From Climacteris rufus (taxonomy: Eukaryota; Chordata; Aves; Passeriformes; Climacteridae), in contig VZRZ01008732.1 in the NCBI GenBank assembly GCA_013398175.1, positions 1 to 64,000 on the forward strand: a DNA stretch of 64,000 nt, written 5' to 3'. Shown here in pieces: positions 36,531 through 47,689 of this stretch. The translations under genes and the position numbers were made by a program. The notes beneath the pieces are model-generated. The model was not told the DNA's origin. It ran no database searches and was given only the letters and a program-made list of their open reading frames with translations. Position 1 is the stretch's first letter. Every line of letters starts with the position of its first letter.

Positions 36531-36645
36531 AAATAGGGGGAAAAAAGAAAGTGGGGAAAGGAAAGAGAGGAGAAAAATGGGGAAGAAAACAAGGGAACAA
36601 AAAAGGGTGAAAAAAAGTAAATGGAAAAGAAAGGAAGGAGACACC
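36531..36645 (+). repeat. Purine-rich tract
   Basis: About 115 bases are almost only A and G on the plus strand (runs such as GGGGAAAGGAAAGAGAGGAG), with only isolated pyrimidines. It sits exactly between the CR1 fragment and the upstream flank of the pseudogene. Such tracts can form triplex DNA and are prone to slippage. Confidence 0.7.
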
Positions 36646-36975
36646 TGGGATTGGGCTCTGGTTCATATGACAGCAGAGTGGGCAGGTCACAATGGGGCTG
36701 TCACCAGGGACACAGACAGACAGGGTTGCTGCAATGCATCCTGTGCCAGAGCTGAGACAGAAACACCAACTCCAGGGTTGATCTCACTCTGGAGTAAGGT
36801 TTAGGCTGCTCAGGAAGCACCAAGGGCAGGGCAAGGTGCTACCCAGTTCCCTCACTCCCTCTCCTACTCCACTCTGAGTTCCTGTGGCTCCTGACCTTGC
36901 TTCCCCTGCTGCTATTCACTCTGCTCAGTCCCACTGAGACCCCTTCTCTTCTGTCTCCTGCAAGCCAAGGCTGTC
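36646..36975 (+). other. Upstream flank of the ITPRIPL1-like pseudogene
   Basis: GC-richer than the desert and continuous with the pseudogene, so it is probably its former 5' untranslated or promoter region. No definite promoter element was recognised. Confidence 0.3.
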
Positions 36976-37725
36976 ATGGGCTTCACCCTTGCTGTGTTTT
37001 GCATTTTCCAGAAGCCATGGTCGCTGGGTGATGAGCAGGATGTGGCCACACACAGCCTCATGGAGCAGCTGCAGAGCTGCAGAGTCAGAAGATGGATCAG
37101 CTCCTACAGGATATAGAGCAGACCCAGGAAGAGAACAGGGTGAATGGGGAAGTCCTGCTCCTTACGTCCTTCCAGGAATGATGGTTCTGGGACTCTGCGC
37201 TTGGGGCAGGAGCCCTGGTCCTGCTCCTGTGGCTCTGCTGGACAACCAGAAAAAAGTTTGTAATGCCTGGGAGAAATTACTCCAGCCCCCATGTGTAGCT
37301 ACAGTGCATATACATGAGAGTGCAGCTGGTGGAGGACATACTGTGCTTCTTCTACCATCATGATGATGAGCTGAAAAGCCAAGACCCCAAACTCCCAACA
37401 CCCTGTCCACCAAGTCTGACTTAGACATCAAGAGAATAGTCTGCTGGTTCTAGATTTTGGTGAAAAGCACCTGCGATGTTCTGCCTCAGTCACACCTCTG
37501 CCAGTTGCCACTGCTGCCTACCACACATTCCTGCAAACTCAGGCTAATGCACACCTCCCAGGAAAACTTATCCATTGAGATGATTTTTAGAGTGCAGCTT
37601 GACGACTTAGACTCCATTCTTAACCACCAGCACAGCTTGTCAGGAGAGCTGTGATGTGGCTGAAAACTTCAGCAGACATAGCCAGCACATCTTCCATCTC
37701 AGAAATGAGAACTTCCTATAACAAG
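36976..37725 (+). pseudogene. ITPRIPL1-like pseudogene
   Basis: Inositol trisphosphate receptor-interacting protein-like proteins have an N-terminal hydrophobic segment, a coiled coil, a transmembrane helix and a Mab-21-type domain. From the ATG at 36976 the frame gives MGFTLAVFCIFQ, then LGDEQDVATHSLMEQL, and then in another frame LLQDIEQTQEENR and LLLTSFQE. An in-frame TGA at 37179-37181 stands where the family has tryptophan, followed by WFWDSALGAGALVLLLWLCW, a membrane segment, and TTRKK. The next recognisable part is RVQLVEDILCFFYHH (about 37316-37360), so most of the intervening region is deleted. Then come VKSTCDVLPQS, CKLRLMHTSQENLSIEMIF and DVAENFSRH, ending near 37725, so the C-terminal Mab-21 part is also lost. 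Multiple frameshifts and stops make it dead. Identification is from memory of the avian family. Confidence 0.75.
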
Positions 37726-38940
37726 AAATGAATATATGAATACGTAAAAATGCACATCTTGTGCATAGCAGCTAAAACGAAAAAAAATCCCAACCAAGCA
37801 AACAAAAAAACACCCATATAATTTCTATTTTTTTGTAAAGAACTTATTTATTTAGTTTCTGGAAAGAAACCTACTTTGTACTCCCACTGTAGTACACTAA
37901 TTAGATCTAAAAAATAACTAAGTATTTTGTTAGTTTTTCTAGCAATATATATTTTGATTAAATCTGTGTGCCAGTTTCCTGTAAATATTCAGTTTCCTGT
38001 AAATATGCTGTCTCTGAGGAGTTTATTTATAATTAATTGAATCTCATATTAATAATGATGAAATCTTAATATTAGACATTCTTCTCTTATATAAGGCAAA
38101 GATATTGCTGAAGAAAAAACCTTGTAATTATCCATTAAGTTTGCATAACATCACAGTGTAGTTTTCCTTGTTAAGCTGCTTTCTCTAACATACTCGTTTC
38201 AGTAATTTACACGACAACCAATTGAATTATTTTCATATTTAAAGGTCAGTTTGCTTAAAAACCATAATTTTACACTTCAATTGACCAAACTTCAGAGATA
38301 ACACTTGTTTTAAATATTTTACTGAGAACTGTGCAACTTCATTGTTGTGTTTGGGGTGAATACAAGGGTCTAATACAGTAAATTGATAAAAAAATATAAG
38401 CCAAACTTTAAATATTCTGGCACATTCACAAACCACAGAAAAAGTATTAAGTTATATGTCAATCACATAGGGACAGGCATAGCACCTTTCTTATGAATTA
38501 TCCATATTGTATTCACTCATTTTGGAAATATTAAAATGTATTCTGATCATGTCATGTATATCAAATCTGCATGCAAAAACGTATTTATACTCTCTAGTTA
38601 CAATTGGGGCGGGGGAAAGAACTTTTTGGTACTTTTAAAGGGAAAAAATTTTTTTTCCTTCTCCTAAAGCTATTCTCCTAAGGTGATGGTTTAATTACCA
38701 CTGGATGTGTTCTGATTCTTCAAATAAGTAGTGAAAGAAGCACGCTCCCTATCTTTCTCTTACCATGTTATTCCACTGAAATTCTCTATAAAACTTAGCT
38801 TAATGTAGATGACATTTCACTTAGGCCCTGATCTAAAGACCATGAAAGACAATGATTTTTGGGGTGAATGAAGTCACAAAAATAATTTTAAAATACCTGA
38901 ATATACGTCTCAAAGAATTTCTGTGTTCTGGGTCTGGTTC
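37726..38940. other. AT-rich intergenic DNA
   Basis: Contains a short tandem duplication of CAGTTTCCTGTAAATAT at about 37971-38005. No gene recognised. Confidence 0.45.
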
Positions 38941-39022
38941 CTAGAATCATAGAATATTAAGAGTTGGAAGGAACCTTAAAGATCATCTAGTCACAGCCCC
39001 CCTTGCCATTGGCAGGGGTTTA
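38941..39022 (-). repeat. CR1 3' tip, antisense
   Basis: TAGAATCATAGAATATTAAG, GTTGGAAGGAACCTTAAAGA, TCATCTAGTC and a C-run are the reverse complement of the CR1 terminus, including one of its terminal ATTCTATGATT units. Confidence 0.85.
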
Positions 39023-39264
39023 TGAATTCAAGCTAAAAGTAATATGAAGGCTGAGAAATCGCCAGACTTCAGCAAACCTCACAGGTTATGTTTCTTTTAA
39101 CAGAGTGGAAGGACTGAAATTCTAGGTAGACTGACCTGAAAAAATCTAACCAAGTTACTTCAACATCTTGACAATGTAAATTGTTATTCTTATTTAGAAG
39201 TTGGGAAACTCAGGCTGTGAGAAGCTTTCAGTGAGCATTCTTAGAGCTTCTTACAGTGATTCAA

Positions 39265-39390
39265 AGAACCATATACTGGTGTGGTTTGGAAGGGTCTTTA
39301 AAGAACACCTAATTCCAATTCCCCTGCCATGGGCAGCGACACCTTCCACAAGACCAGGCTGCTCAGAGCCCCATCTAACAAGTTCTCATC
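39265..39390 (-). repeat. CR1 3' end, antisense (second copy)
   Basis: GGTTTGGAAGGGTC, TTCCAATTCCCCTGCCATGG, ACACCTTCCACAAGACCAGG and CTGCTCAGAGCCCCATC follow the reverse complement of the CR1 tail. It is separate from the copy at 38941 because the same terminal part is repeated. Confidence 0.85.
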
Positions 39391-39699
39391 TTTCAAGTTG
39401 TTTTAGAATTGTTCTTTATAAAGACATTTCATTCTAATGAGTGACAGACACTGCACTACATGATAAAAATTACTCTGGTAGACTGTTAAAACACTGGAGG
39501 AGATAGGAAGGAGTGCCTAAATTTCATTGTGTAGTTCATGTGTAGTATCTTACTTAGACCAATTGTAGAGACCAATTGTAGAAGGACTGAGTTGCATTTA
39601 ATTCTGAGATGGAACTCTTTATCTCCAAGGAAAAAAGCAGTTAGCAATTACCAATCCTGTACTTCAGGCAAGCAGACTTCAGCTTATTCACAGAACTGG
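39391..39699. other. Spacer between opposing CR1 copies
   Basis: No recognisable element apart from a direct repeat of ACCAATTGTAGA at about 39557-39582. Confidence 0.4.
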
Positions 39700-40140
39700 G
39701 GTCCCAGGGGAGGAAACTCTGAAGGCATTAGTGTGGTAATCACAGTGGTAGCCTATTCTGGGAACTGTTCTTTTCAACATCGTTATCAATGAGCCAGAGG
39801 AGTGAATAGAGAACTTATGCATAAGGTTTGCAGATGAGACTTAATAAGGGGAACCAGTTGATATGCTGAAACAACTCCTGGTGCCTACAGGGAGGACACC
39901 AAGAAGACAGAGCCTGTCTCTTTTACAGTGGTGCATGGTGGCACGACCAATGACAACAAGCATAAATTGAAACAAAGGAGATTCATACATGTTACCAGGA
40001 GAAACCTTTACCCTATACAGCCAGTCAATCAGGTAAGCAGATTGTGCAGACTCCATCTTTGGAATTTTTTAAGACCTGACTCTGTCAAGCCCTGATCAAA
40101 CTCATCTGCTTGGACTTGGCAGTTGGAGAAAAAAGTCCAC
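39700..40140 (+). repeat. CR1 LINE fragment, sense
   Basis: TCAACATCGTTATCAATGAG and AAGGTTTGCAGATGAGAC match the reverse-transcriptase motif region. Then come CAGTGGTGCATGGTGGCACG, TGAAACAAAGGAGATTCATAC and GCAGACTCCATCTTTGGAAT, in CR1 order. A large part between the first and second block is missing. It faces the two antisense CR1 tails to its left. Confidence 0.75.
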
Positions 40141-40144
40141 AGTT

Positions 40145-43100
40145 GTATTCCAGCATGAATCATCTTGTGATTTCTATGATTATTTCCTGGATCTTTTAAT
40201 TACCAGAACCAAATTTTGTTTTCAGAAGATTAATTTTTTGAAAACGTTCAGAAGAAGTATTCTCTAGGAATACTTTGGAGCTTAGACCTGAATACAAATC
40301 ATTTATGTCAGGAACTGAGACTTTGTTATCATTCAGTGCTCTTTTCAATGAGAGAGTGTCTTAGAAAAATGGCTAGGTGTTTTAGAATTCTGACATACAG
40401 TGGGTTTACCTCCATGTTTTATGATGAAAAAAAAAAGTAGTACCTTCTTTTACATAAAAAAATCATGTTATAATTTATCACAGAAGTTCAAGACAAGACC
40501 TGAAGCTAAGCTTAAAGGTTTGATCTTTTACTTCTCATGTCCTAGAGGAGAGCTTTAACTAGAAAGGTAGGGACAAAATCGTGATTCTATTATTTTCCAT
40601 TTCTTCAATTTCCTAGCTTCTGGGAATTATATGAACTTCTTTTTCTGTAGGCATCACTTACATATATAAGTGAATGAAGAACAATGGAGTGAAAAACTAA
40701 GGTTTAGGATTCCCTTTACATTAGTTCCTTTCATCAGGCTGTAGACAGCTACCCTATTGACTGTCTTTGTCTCTTTATGTCCTAATAACTGTTACATGGA
40801 AGGTTGGAGGTGTGGCTGAAATCTCATTCCTGATGAGCGGTTTTCTACTTCCTAGGCTTGTGTACCAAACTGTCATGTTTTAAGATCAATTTGACACTGG
40901 GGAGGCAATGTAATCTTGGGTACAAAAATATTTAAGTCATAAATCTAACCGAAATTTTATGAATTCTGCAACTTTTTTGGACTATGAGAGAGACTACAGT
41001 CTAGTAGAGAAGCTGATCATCTCACACTAGTGGTTTCTCACATAGCCTTCCTGAAGTAGAGATGGAATGGGTTTAGTGCAGCAGTCCTACCTGTGGTGTG
41101 CATGGTCCTGGGAGTAGGCAAGAGCTCCTCCAGTCATCTTCTATCACAAAAGCTTCTCCTGTGTGACTCCAGATATAGCTATTTTTCCTATTCAGCTATT
41201 TCCTAATTGCATAGCTATAGTGTTTCTCCTGACAAGACAATGTCCTCAATGATTTGCACATGTTCTAGGTTACCACACACCTCTCCAAGTCTGTTAAAAT
41301 TAGCCCATAGTAAATGGTGGGATATTGTTCCTACCTGTGGGGTAATTGTTTCCAGTGTGCTGGATTCCTTACCAGGCAAAAGCAACCTGTGTTTACTTTC
41401 CTACATTCTGGGAATGGAGCAGGTGTTCCCTTTCTCTGTGGTGGCATGGTTTGGTGCCCATCCATGCTGCAGATGAAGCACATTCAGGACACCACCTAGC
41501 AACTCCAGTCATGCCTTACTAATTCATCATCCACCACCACTGCACATTTGCTCTTTCACAGGCCATACCACATTACTGCAAGGGAGACTAGTTTGTGTTA
41601 CAGCTGTTTACCCCTTGAGACCATTCCTCAGTGCTAGCTCTACCCCTGCAGCTCTCCCCTCCCAGCATTTCAGCACTTCTTCCTCTCTTTTCAGTTTGTG
41701 CTCTGTGAGAGACTAGAAAGAATGATGTCTCAAGACATTTTGGAGTGTGCGTGTGTGGGGGGGGAAGAGGCAGGTTGGCCCTGCTCTAGTGAGGCAGCGT
41801 CCTATTCCACATCCCCATACCTAGAGCTTTTAGCCCAGCTTGGCAGTGGCTGCCAATTCCTGGTACATTGGAGACAATGCTCCACACCTGCCTCTGGAGC
41901 CTCTAACCCAGCTCCTGAGTGGCGAAATGATTGGAAATCCCACCCGGGGGACAGGGCCAGGAAGATGAAGCGGTACTTAAGGCCGAACATGAGGTAAGTA
42001 CATGTCTTGACCCAATCTCCTCTTGGAATTTCTATTAGCTAAATGTTGCTATAACCCAGGAGTTCATAGCTATAGGTATCCTTTTCTATGTCTTTATAAT
42101 CTTTGTCTCTTTCTTCTTCTCCTAATTACCTCTTCTTGTAATGTCTGAATGACTTAAAATCAAACAAACTTAGAGTTTGCTAAGTTAGTGCTTTGAGAAG
42201 TGTTTTATGTCAATCGAATGTTGCACTAAATCTTTTGCCTAAGTTCTCCGATTTTCTAAATTTGCCAGTAAAGTCTTTTATGTTGTTTTGACCTCTTGAG
42301 AATATCTTATTGGTATTTCTCCTGTGCCTCTAACTCAGAGGACATGAATAAACATAAGGCCCGTTAGAAAGTCTCATCAAGTGAAGTTTTGGGGACTTGC
42401 ATGCTCCTTTCCAGATTGTGTAATGCCAGCAGGGTACAGGGGTAGGGGCTGAGGTGTCAGTGCAGCCATTCAGGCTCCATGGCAGGAGCTAGACACCCCC
42501 ATACTACTTCCCCAAACACAGGCCTTGGCCAGGCCCTGGCATGGACCCATTTGCTTTCTTCTCTCCTTGTTCTTCTTTAATAACAGTGATGAAGCTGCTT
42601 AAATGTGGGAAGGAAAAAAAGGCCCTCATCACTATTGGAGGAGGACTATACAATCCCCACCCTAGACCTCTGATTCCCACTGGGTACACTTAAATTGTTG
42701 GGGTTTTATTGCCAGATCACCTTTCTCTTCCTCCAGCTTCTGTACTTTTTTCCATGAAAGGAAAGCATACAAAGGAACAAGTCCACAACAAGGCCTCCCT
42801 TTAGGGAATCAGGGAGTACTTATTTCTTATCCTCCTCTTATTTTATCGCCTAAATATTTTGCCTCATCTCATCCCCACACACTCACACCTTGGGATTTGG
42901 GGTTTAACAACAAACCTCAGCACCATCTGCCACAAGGGCATCCCTTGCTTCACCAAGCCCTTCATGAGGGCAATGTCCTGCTGCAATCTCAAATCCCAGT
43001 CCCTAATACCCACACAACTCATAGTATCAATAACTTTGGTCTGAGAAATTGGTATCCCACTCCTGATGCTAAAATTCACAACTGAATTAAAATAACTCTT

Positions 43101-43315
43101 TGGACTGAAAGAGAGGTGGCACAGGCTGGGAATAAGGTTGGGTGAGTCAGCATTTGTAGTCCCACCCATACAGTGCTGGTTGGTGAGCTGTGGGATCTTC
43201 TGCACATTTCTCAAGTATTAGGATTGCCTGCAATGTTGTTGATCACTCTTCAGGTCCATGTTCTTACTTTCATTATTTTTATTAAGTAAAAGTGGAAATG
43301 GTTTCCTACACTTTA
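40145..43315. other. Intergenic DNA, partly GC-richer
   Basis: AT-rich to about 41000, then moderately GC-rich patches at about 41040-41520, 41640-42000 and 42400-42550. A GTAAGT donor-like site ends the patch at 41996, but no matching coding frame or acceptor was recognised. Conservative reading: non-coding. Confidence 0.35.
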
Positions 43316-43317
43316 TT

Positions 43318-43392
43318 GTTGTAGCCTAGTGGGTAACACACTCACCTGGGATTTAAATCTCAAACCGTTGTTAGTTCAAAAGATTTGAGCTT
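43318..43392 (+). repeat. tRNA-derived SINE relic
   Basis: TAGCCTAGTGG at 43322-43332 fits the RNA polymerase III A box, and GTTAGTTCAAA at 43370-43380 is a decayed B box with the right spacing of about 40 bases. The phrase CACTCACCTGGGATTT between them is typical of ancient amniote tRNA-derived SINEs. It is not a functional tRNA because the acceptor stem does not pair and there is no sound anticodon arm. Confidence 0.5.
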
Positions 43393-43394
43393 GC

Positions 43395-44580
43395 TTACTA
43401 AATGCATCATCTGTGACTAGATAGCTTCAACACACTGAGTGTAGTCTGGATTCTTACATGCTGAACTTGAAACTGCTTCTGTTATAATCCTCTGGCTGAT
43501 TGCAGCTTTTGAAACAAACTAGGAAAAGGGAAAAAAAAAAAAAAAGCACTTTTCCTTATGCCAGACTTTCAGTACAGCTGTGAGAGGTATCATCTGTTTA
43601 ATGGTACTAACTGAACTATAACATTTTAAAAAATTATGGTGAAAATTGCATTGTTTAAGCTTGCATGCTTCTACTGCTGAAATATTATTCAAGTTCTCAG
43701 ATGCCAGAGTTTGCAGTATATATAAGTTAATACAAATTGTTACTATAGATCTGTTAATATGCGTAATGATAGAACCAGAGATGGTAAATAAACCAAGATA
43801 ATCAATGTCAGAATTAAAGAAGAGAAAATAGGAAACAAAATTAAGCAAAGTGACAAATATATAATTAAAAAATCCCTCGCTGAATATAATGGGATTTTAT
43901 GAAGTCAGATTGTTGCTATACATATATTTAAATAATTAATATTTAAATAATATTTCCTATATTATACCAATTTATATATAAAATGTGCTATCAGAAATAT
44001 TCAAGACTTTCCTTTAAATTAGAAAATTTCAACTATTGCAAAAAGAAAATACTGTTTCCTCAGTTATTCAATTGTAGTCAGCTTAAGAGAGAAATCAAGT
44101 GTCTGTTACTATTATATCACTATTAACATTAATAATCAAGTACAGTTGTAATATATTTCTAAAAGTACTAAATAATAACTCAAAAAAGGTCATATAAAAG
44201 GTTTTCTATTCTGATCAAGTAATAAGATCCTGTAAACTAAATTTCATGTAATACATATGTAGAAAATACTATCAATCAAGTATATCCTAGTAACATAGAG
44301 GTTTAAAAATTCTTTACATCTAGGAGTCACAAAGGTAAATTTTTTTTCACTTCTAGAAGAATATCTGCTAATTATTTTCCAATAGGTTATTTCTGGAATA
44401 ATTCTTAACCTACTGAATAAAACTCATATAATTACATAGATAACACATTCCTTCAAAATCATTAGATTAGGCATAAAGCGTAGTAAACCTGGATCACATT
44501 AATAACTGCTAAAGACCCTACAGACTTAATTTTACTCTTCTTAAACCTTGCTTTCCTCATTTCAAAGATTTTACTAATGA
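43395..44580. other. AT-rich intergenic DNA
   Basis: Contains an A-run near 43531-43545. No gene recognised. Confidence 0.4.
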
Positions 44581-44740
44581 TTTTAGTCATACTTGAAAGT
44601 CAAACAAAATGCTAGCAATAAATAAAAATATGCACAATATAGTGTATATGAAAGTAATTACTTTAGTTGTATTTGAAAACCAAGTTAAATGTTATCAATA
44701 AATAAAAATATACATAATTTAGTATATATGGAAGTGAGAT
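44581..44740. repeat. Diverged 80-bp tandem duplication
   Basis: 44581-44660 and 44661-44740 align end to end. The shared core CAATAAATAAAAATAT starts at 44616 and again at 44696, exactly 80 bases apart, with related flanks (TTTAGTCATACTTGAAA against TTTAGTTGTATTTGAAA). Confidence 0.75.
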
Positions 44741-46069
44741 ACTGCTATCATAATCCAGAATAAGAGTAACAAATCAGACAGCTTCCTTCCTTAGTCAGAA
44801 ACTAAGCTAAATGCTTCACTGGTGAAAACTTATGTTGCATGTATTAGAAAATTATACGTGCTCTGTGGTATTTCTTATTCTTTGATTGTATTTCATTGTT
44901 ACTTGTGAGATTTAATTACGATAATAATTCAGGTGCTGGTAAACTCTTAGGTGACAGCAGGTCAGCTAGAAGGAACTGGAAATTGTGACTCAGCAATTGC
45001 ATAGTTAAGTCAAGATTAACAGAGAAACAAAGAAGGACTTCTGGAATAAATTGTAAATTGAAGCTTAAAAAATTACTTACAGAATAAATTAATTTATTTT
45101 CTGGAATAAATTAGCACATTCTTACACCACTTGGGCCTAGATATGGTATTTTAATTTGTTTTTATAGGATGAATATCTATCTTATTTTTGCCCTGGGTAT
45201 GGTTTTACTCTGGATGCTGTTTGGAAACCTGTGAAAAGTGCCTACAGCACATTGAGCTGATTACAGAACTGCCCCAGCTGGTGAGGAGAATTTTGCTGTT
45301 TCACAGCTGAGACTTAATGTAGGATGCTAATGGCTACAGAGGAACTAACTTGATTTATAATCCCCAATTAAAACTCCCTCTGTAGTAGTTAATTAAGAGC
45401 AATACAACTGCGAATCATTCTCATTCTAACTTACATTAATCATAAACAGAGTAAAGAAAATAATAATTATTTAAAAATCTGTACTCGTAATATACTGTTG
45501 GATTCTCAAGTGTGAATTTCAAGTAGGTGAGAGATGTGACTTTTTTAGAGAATTGAAACTTCCAAAGAACTGCCAGAATGGCCACCTTTCCATTTTGTCT
45601 ACATGTACATGGCATCATTCAAGTTGCACCATTCTTGCAATGCATTCAAAAGACTAATAAATTTTAAGTTGGGAGATATATGAAAAGCAAAACTATCAGG
45701 CTTTGAAATCTCAACCATTACACTAACACTGATATAGTAGCTCTATTTTTTTTGTTGTATCTATACATAATAGAGTTTTAAGGAAAGAAATAACTTATTT
45801 AAGCTGAATTTTATGTTGTCCTGTAAATACTTGGTGAATTTACGGGCATATACATATATACACCTATCAATATTTTCACATGACATTCATTTTCTGGGTA
45901 TGAAATTCTGAAGCATACATGCATTGTTGGGCCCATCCATTACATTATGACATTACAGATTTTTACAAAACAAACAAGCAAAGCAGAGTTTACAAATATT
46001 ATTTTAATATAAAGTTTTCAATAAAAAGTCCAAAAATTTCCAAGGAGACTTACACAAGTTTGGGGGCTC
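44741..46069. other. AT-rich DNA with a possible conserved patch
   Basis: No exon recognised. About 45120-45440 is more complex than its neighbours, with TAATCC and TTAATTAA homeobox-like motifs and a CAGCTG E-box, which would suit an enhancer; this is inference only. Confidence 0.3.
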
Positions 46070-46700
46070 CCTACATCCTGAACAACAGCACATTTTGGTC
46101 TGAACTACGTTGCTGCAGGTAAAATCGTGAGTAGCAGGTAGCCTTCGGTGGCGAACGCGTGACCTGAGGAAAGCAATTCCAGCCTTGCCCAGTTCCCCCG
46201 GGGGGAGGATCGCTGCTACCTTAATTCTTCCCTGCTGGTGTTTGCAGGAACTCAATGCACGCGGTTTAATTGAGGCAGTAAAAGTGAAGAGACGAGGAAG
46301 GGTTCTTTTCCGCTTAAGTCCAGATGATTTTATTACTGAAGTTGCAGACAGGGAGTGGATGAAAGATGAGGAGAGCCGGCACAAGCCAGCCAACAAAACC
46401 AGGGAAGCGAGAGGAAGGCAGTCGGGAGAGAGCCAATGGCTGCGGAGGACTGGAATGATTACAGGGCATTGGCCGGCTACGCGGCTGTCCGCACACAGCA
46501 GAGCAAGAAATGGGCTGCCCTTTCGGGTGGGGACTGCCCCCCACCTTGACCAGAGAGCCCCCGCGGTGGCCTGGGGCGTGCCGTGCCACCCCCAGCTGCA
46601 TCGGCATGGGGGGAGGAGAGCCCAGCCCCCGCGGCGCCAGCACAGCGGGGCCAGGCCAGGCCATTGGCTACCCCCAGAGGCACTGCAACACTACATTACT
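46070..46700. other. Isolated CpG-rich block of unknown origin
   Basis: This is the most CpG-dense part of the right half, with several tens of CG dinucleotides, set in AT-rich DNA. On the plus strand 46185-46712 is an open 175-codon frame containing GLIEAVKVKRRGRVLFRLSP and DDFITEVADREW; I do not recognise the protein. A donor-like CAG|GT (46118/46119) and an acceptor-like polypyrimidine tract plus AG (46246-46247) could bound a 129-nt intron, but joining them gives an early stop. On the minus strand 46004-46396 is also open, with AATAAAA at 46328-46334, so a minus-strand LTR or promoter is an alternative. Nothing decides between these. Confidence 0.35.
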
Positions 46701-47010
46701 GGGTATTTGTAGTGAATATTGAATATTATTATTGAAGTTCAGGATAAGCCACTCTCTTAGATTATTGTCTCCTTTATACCTATACACAAAAGGGAAGTAT
46801 TCAGTGCTGAATTGCACATTTGACTTAAATACCTGCCTTTTGAATACTGTCTCTTCCTTGTCACTTCAGCTCAGACTACAACTCTGGTATTGAGAAAACA
46901 TTAAAATCATTAATGTCAAATCTTTGTTCTAAGAGAATGAAACTACTGATGACAAAATGAAATGGTACACAAGTTTCATAGTGCATTGACACTTTTTTCC
47001 CCATAGCTTC
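46701..47010. other. AT-rich spacer
   Basis: No feature recognised. Confidence 0.4.
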
Positions 47011-47685
47011 TGTGCTAGTTTGGAAACAATCCAGCAGAGGAATTATCCCCACACAAATATATTGTGAGATATTCCAAGCCAGAACTACAATTCAACAGGA
47101 GAAATTAAAATAAAGGCAGTAATACAATAAAAACAGCCTAAACTGACAAGGTCAGAATACAACCTGACACCCTGTTGGTCAAGGTGGTGATAGCAGTCGA
47201 GTTAAATAGTGACTGTAGTCACGTTGGTGTGATGATCCTGAGGAAAAATCTGGTTTGCCTCCTCTGCGAATCCAGTGGAAGTGGTGTAGTGTGTTGTCTT
47301 CCTCTCTCCTCTTATGCAGGCAGGATGCTCAGTTCCTCCCTTTGTGCGGGGCATATCACAATGGGAAGATGTCATTTATGAATCGTTCCTGGTGGTCTTG
47401 ATGGCCAATTAGTGAAGGTGAACCCTCACAGAGTAGCTGCTGCTTCTCAGAGGATGTTATCACAGCTGAGTCATTGATGTGAAGACAAAGAGGCATCACT
47501 CTGTCTTGCAGCGTTATCTCTCTTTTCTCCTTTGTCTAATGCCCAGTTTGCAGTCTGGAGGGTGGGCGGTGCAGTGGTCAGCTGTTGTGAATGACCCATC
47601 GTTAACAATTCATCCAGATGGATGGAGATGGTGATAGAGAATACATTCCTTTGGTTACATCTGCCATGTAACCCATGGTATAACA
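47011..47685. repeat. LTR-like element of about 675 bp
   Basis: The block begins TGTGCTAGTTTGG, a start similar to the TGTGCTGGTTT seen in many avian LTRs, and changes back to low-complexity sequence after TATAACA at 47685. It is denser and less AT-rich than its flanks. It resembles a dispersed songbird repeat, but I found no second copy in the window and no target-site duplication. Orientation is undecided. Confidence 0.35.
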
Positions 47686-47689
47686 TTTT

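Noticed and set aside
41640..42000. Candidate exon ending in a GTAAGT donor at 41996
   Set aside because: The 99-codon frame has no domain, includes a long G-run and has no matching acceptor or partner exon nearby.
43318..43392. Functional tRNA gene
   Set aside because: The A and B boxes are recognisable but the acceptor and T stems do not pair and the B box is degraded, so it is a SINE relic or tRNA fossil.
46119..46247. A 129-nt intron joining upstream and downstream open frames in the CpG block
   Set aside because: The splice-site-like sequences are good but joining the frames gives a stop within a few codons, so there is no support for a coding transcript.
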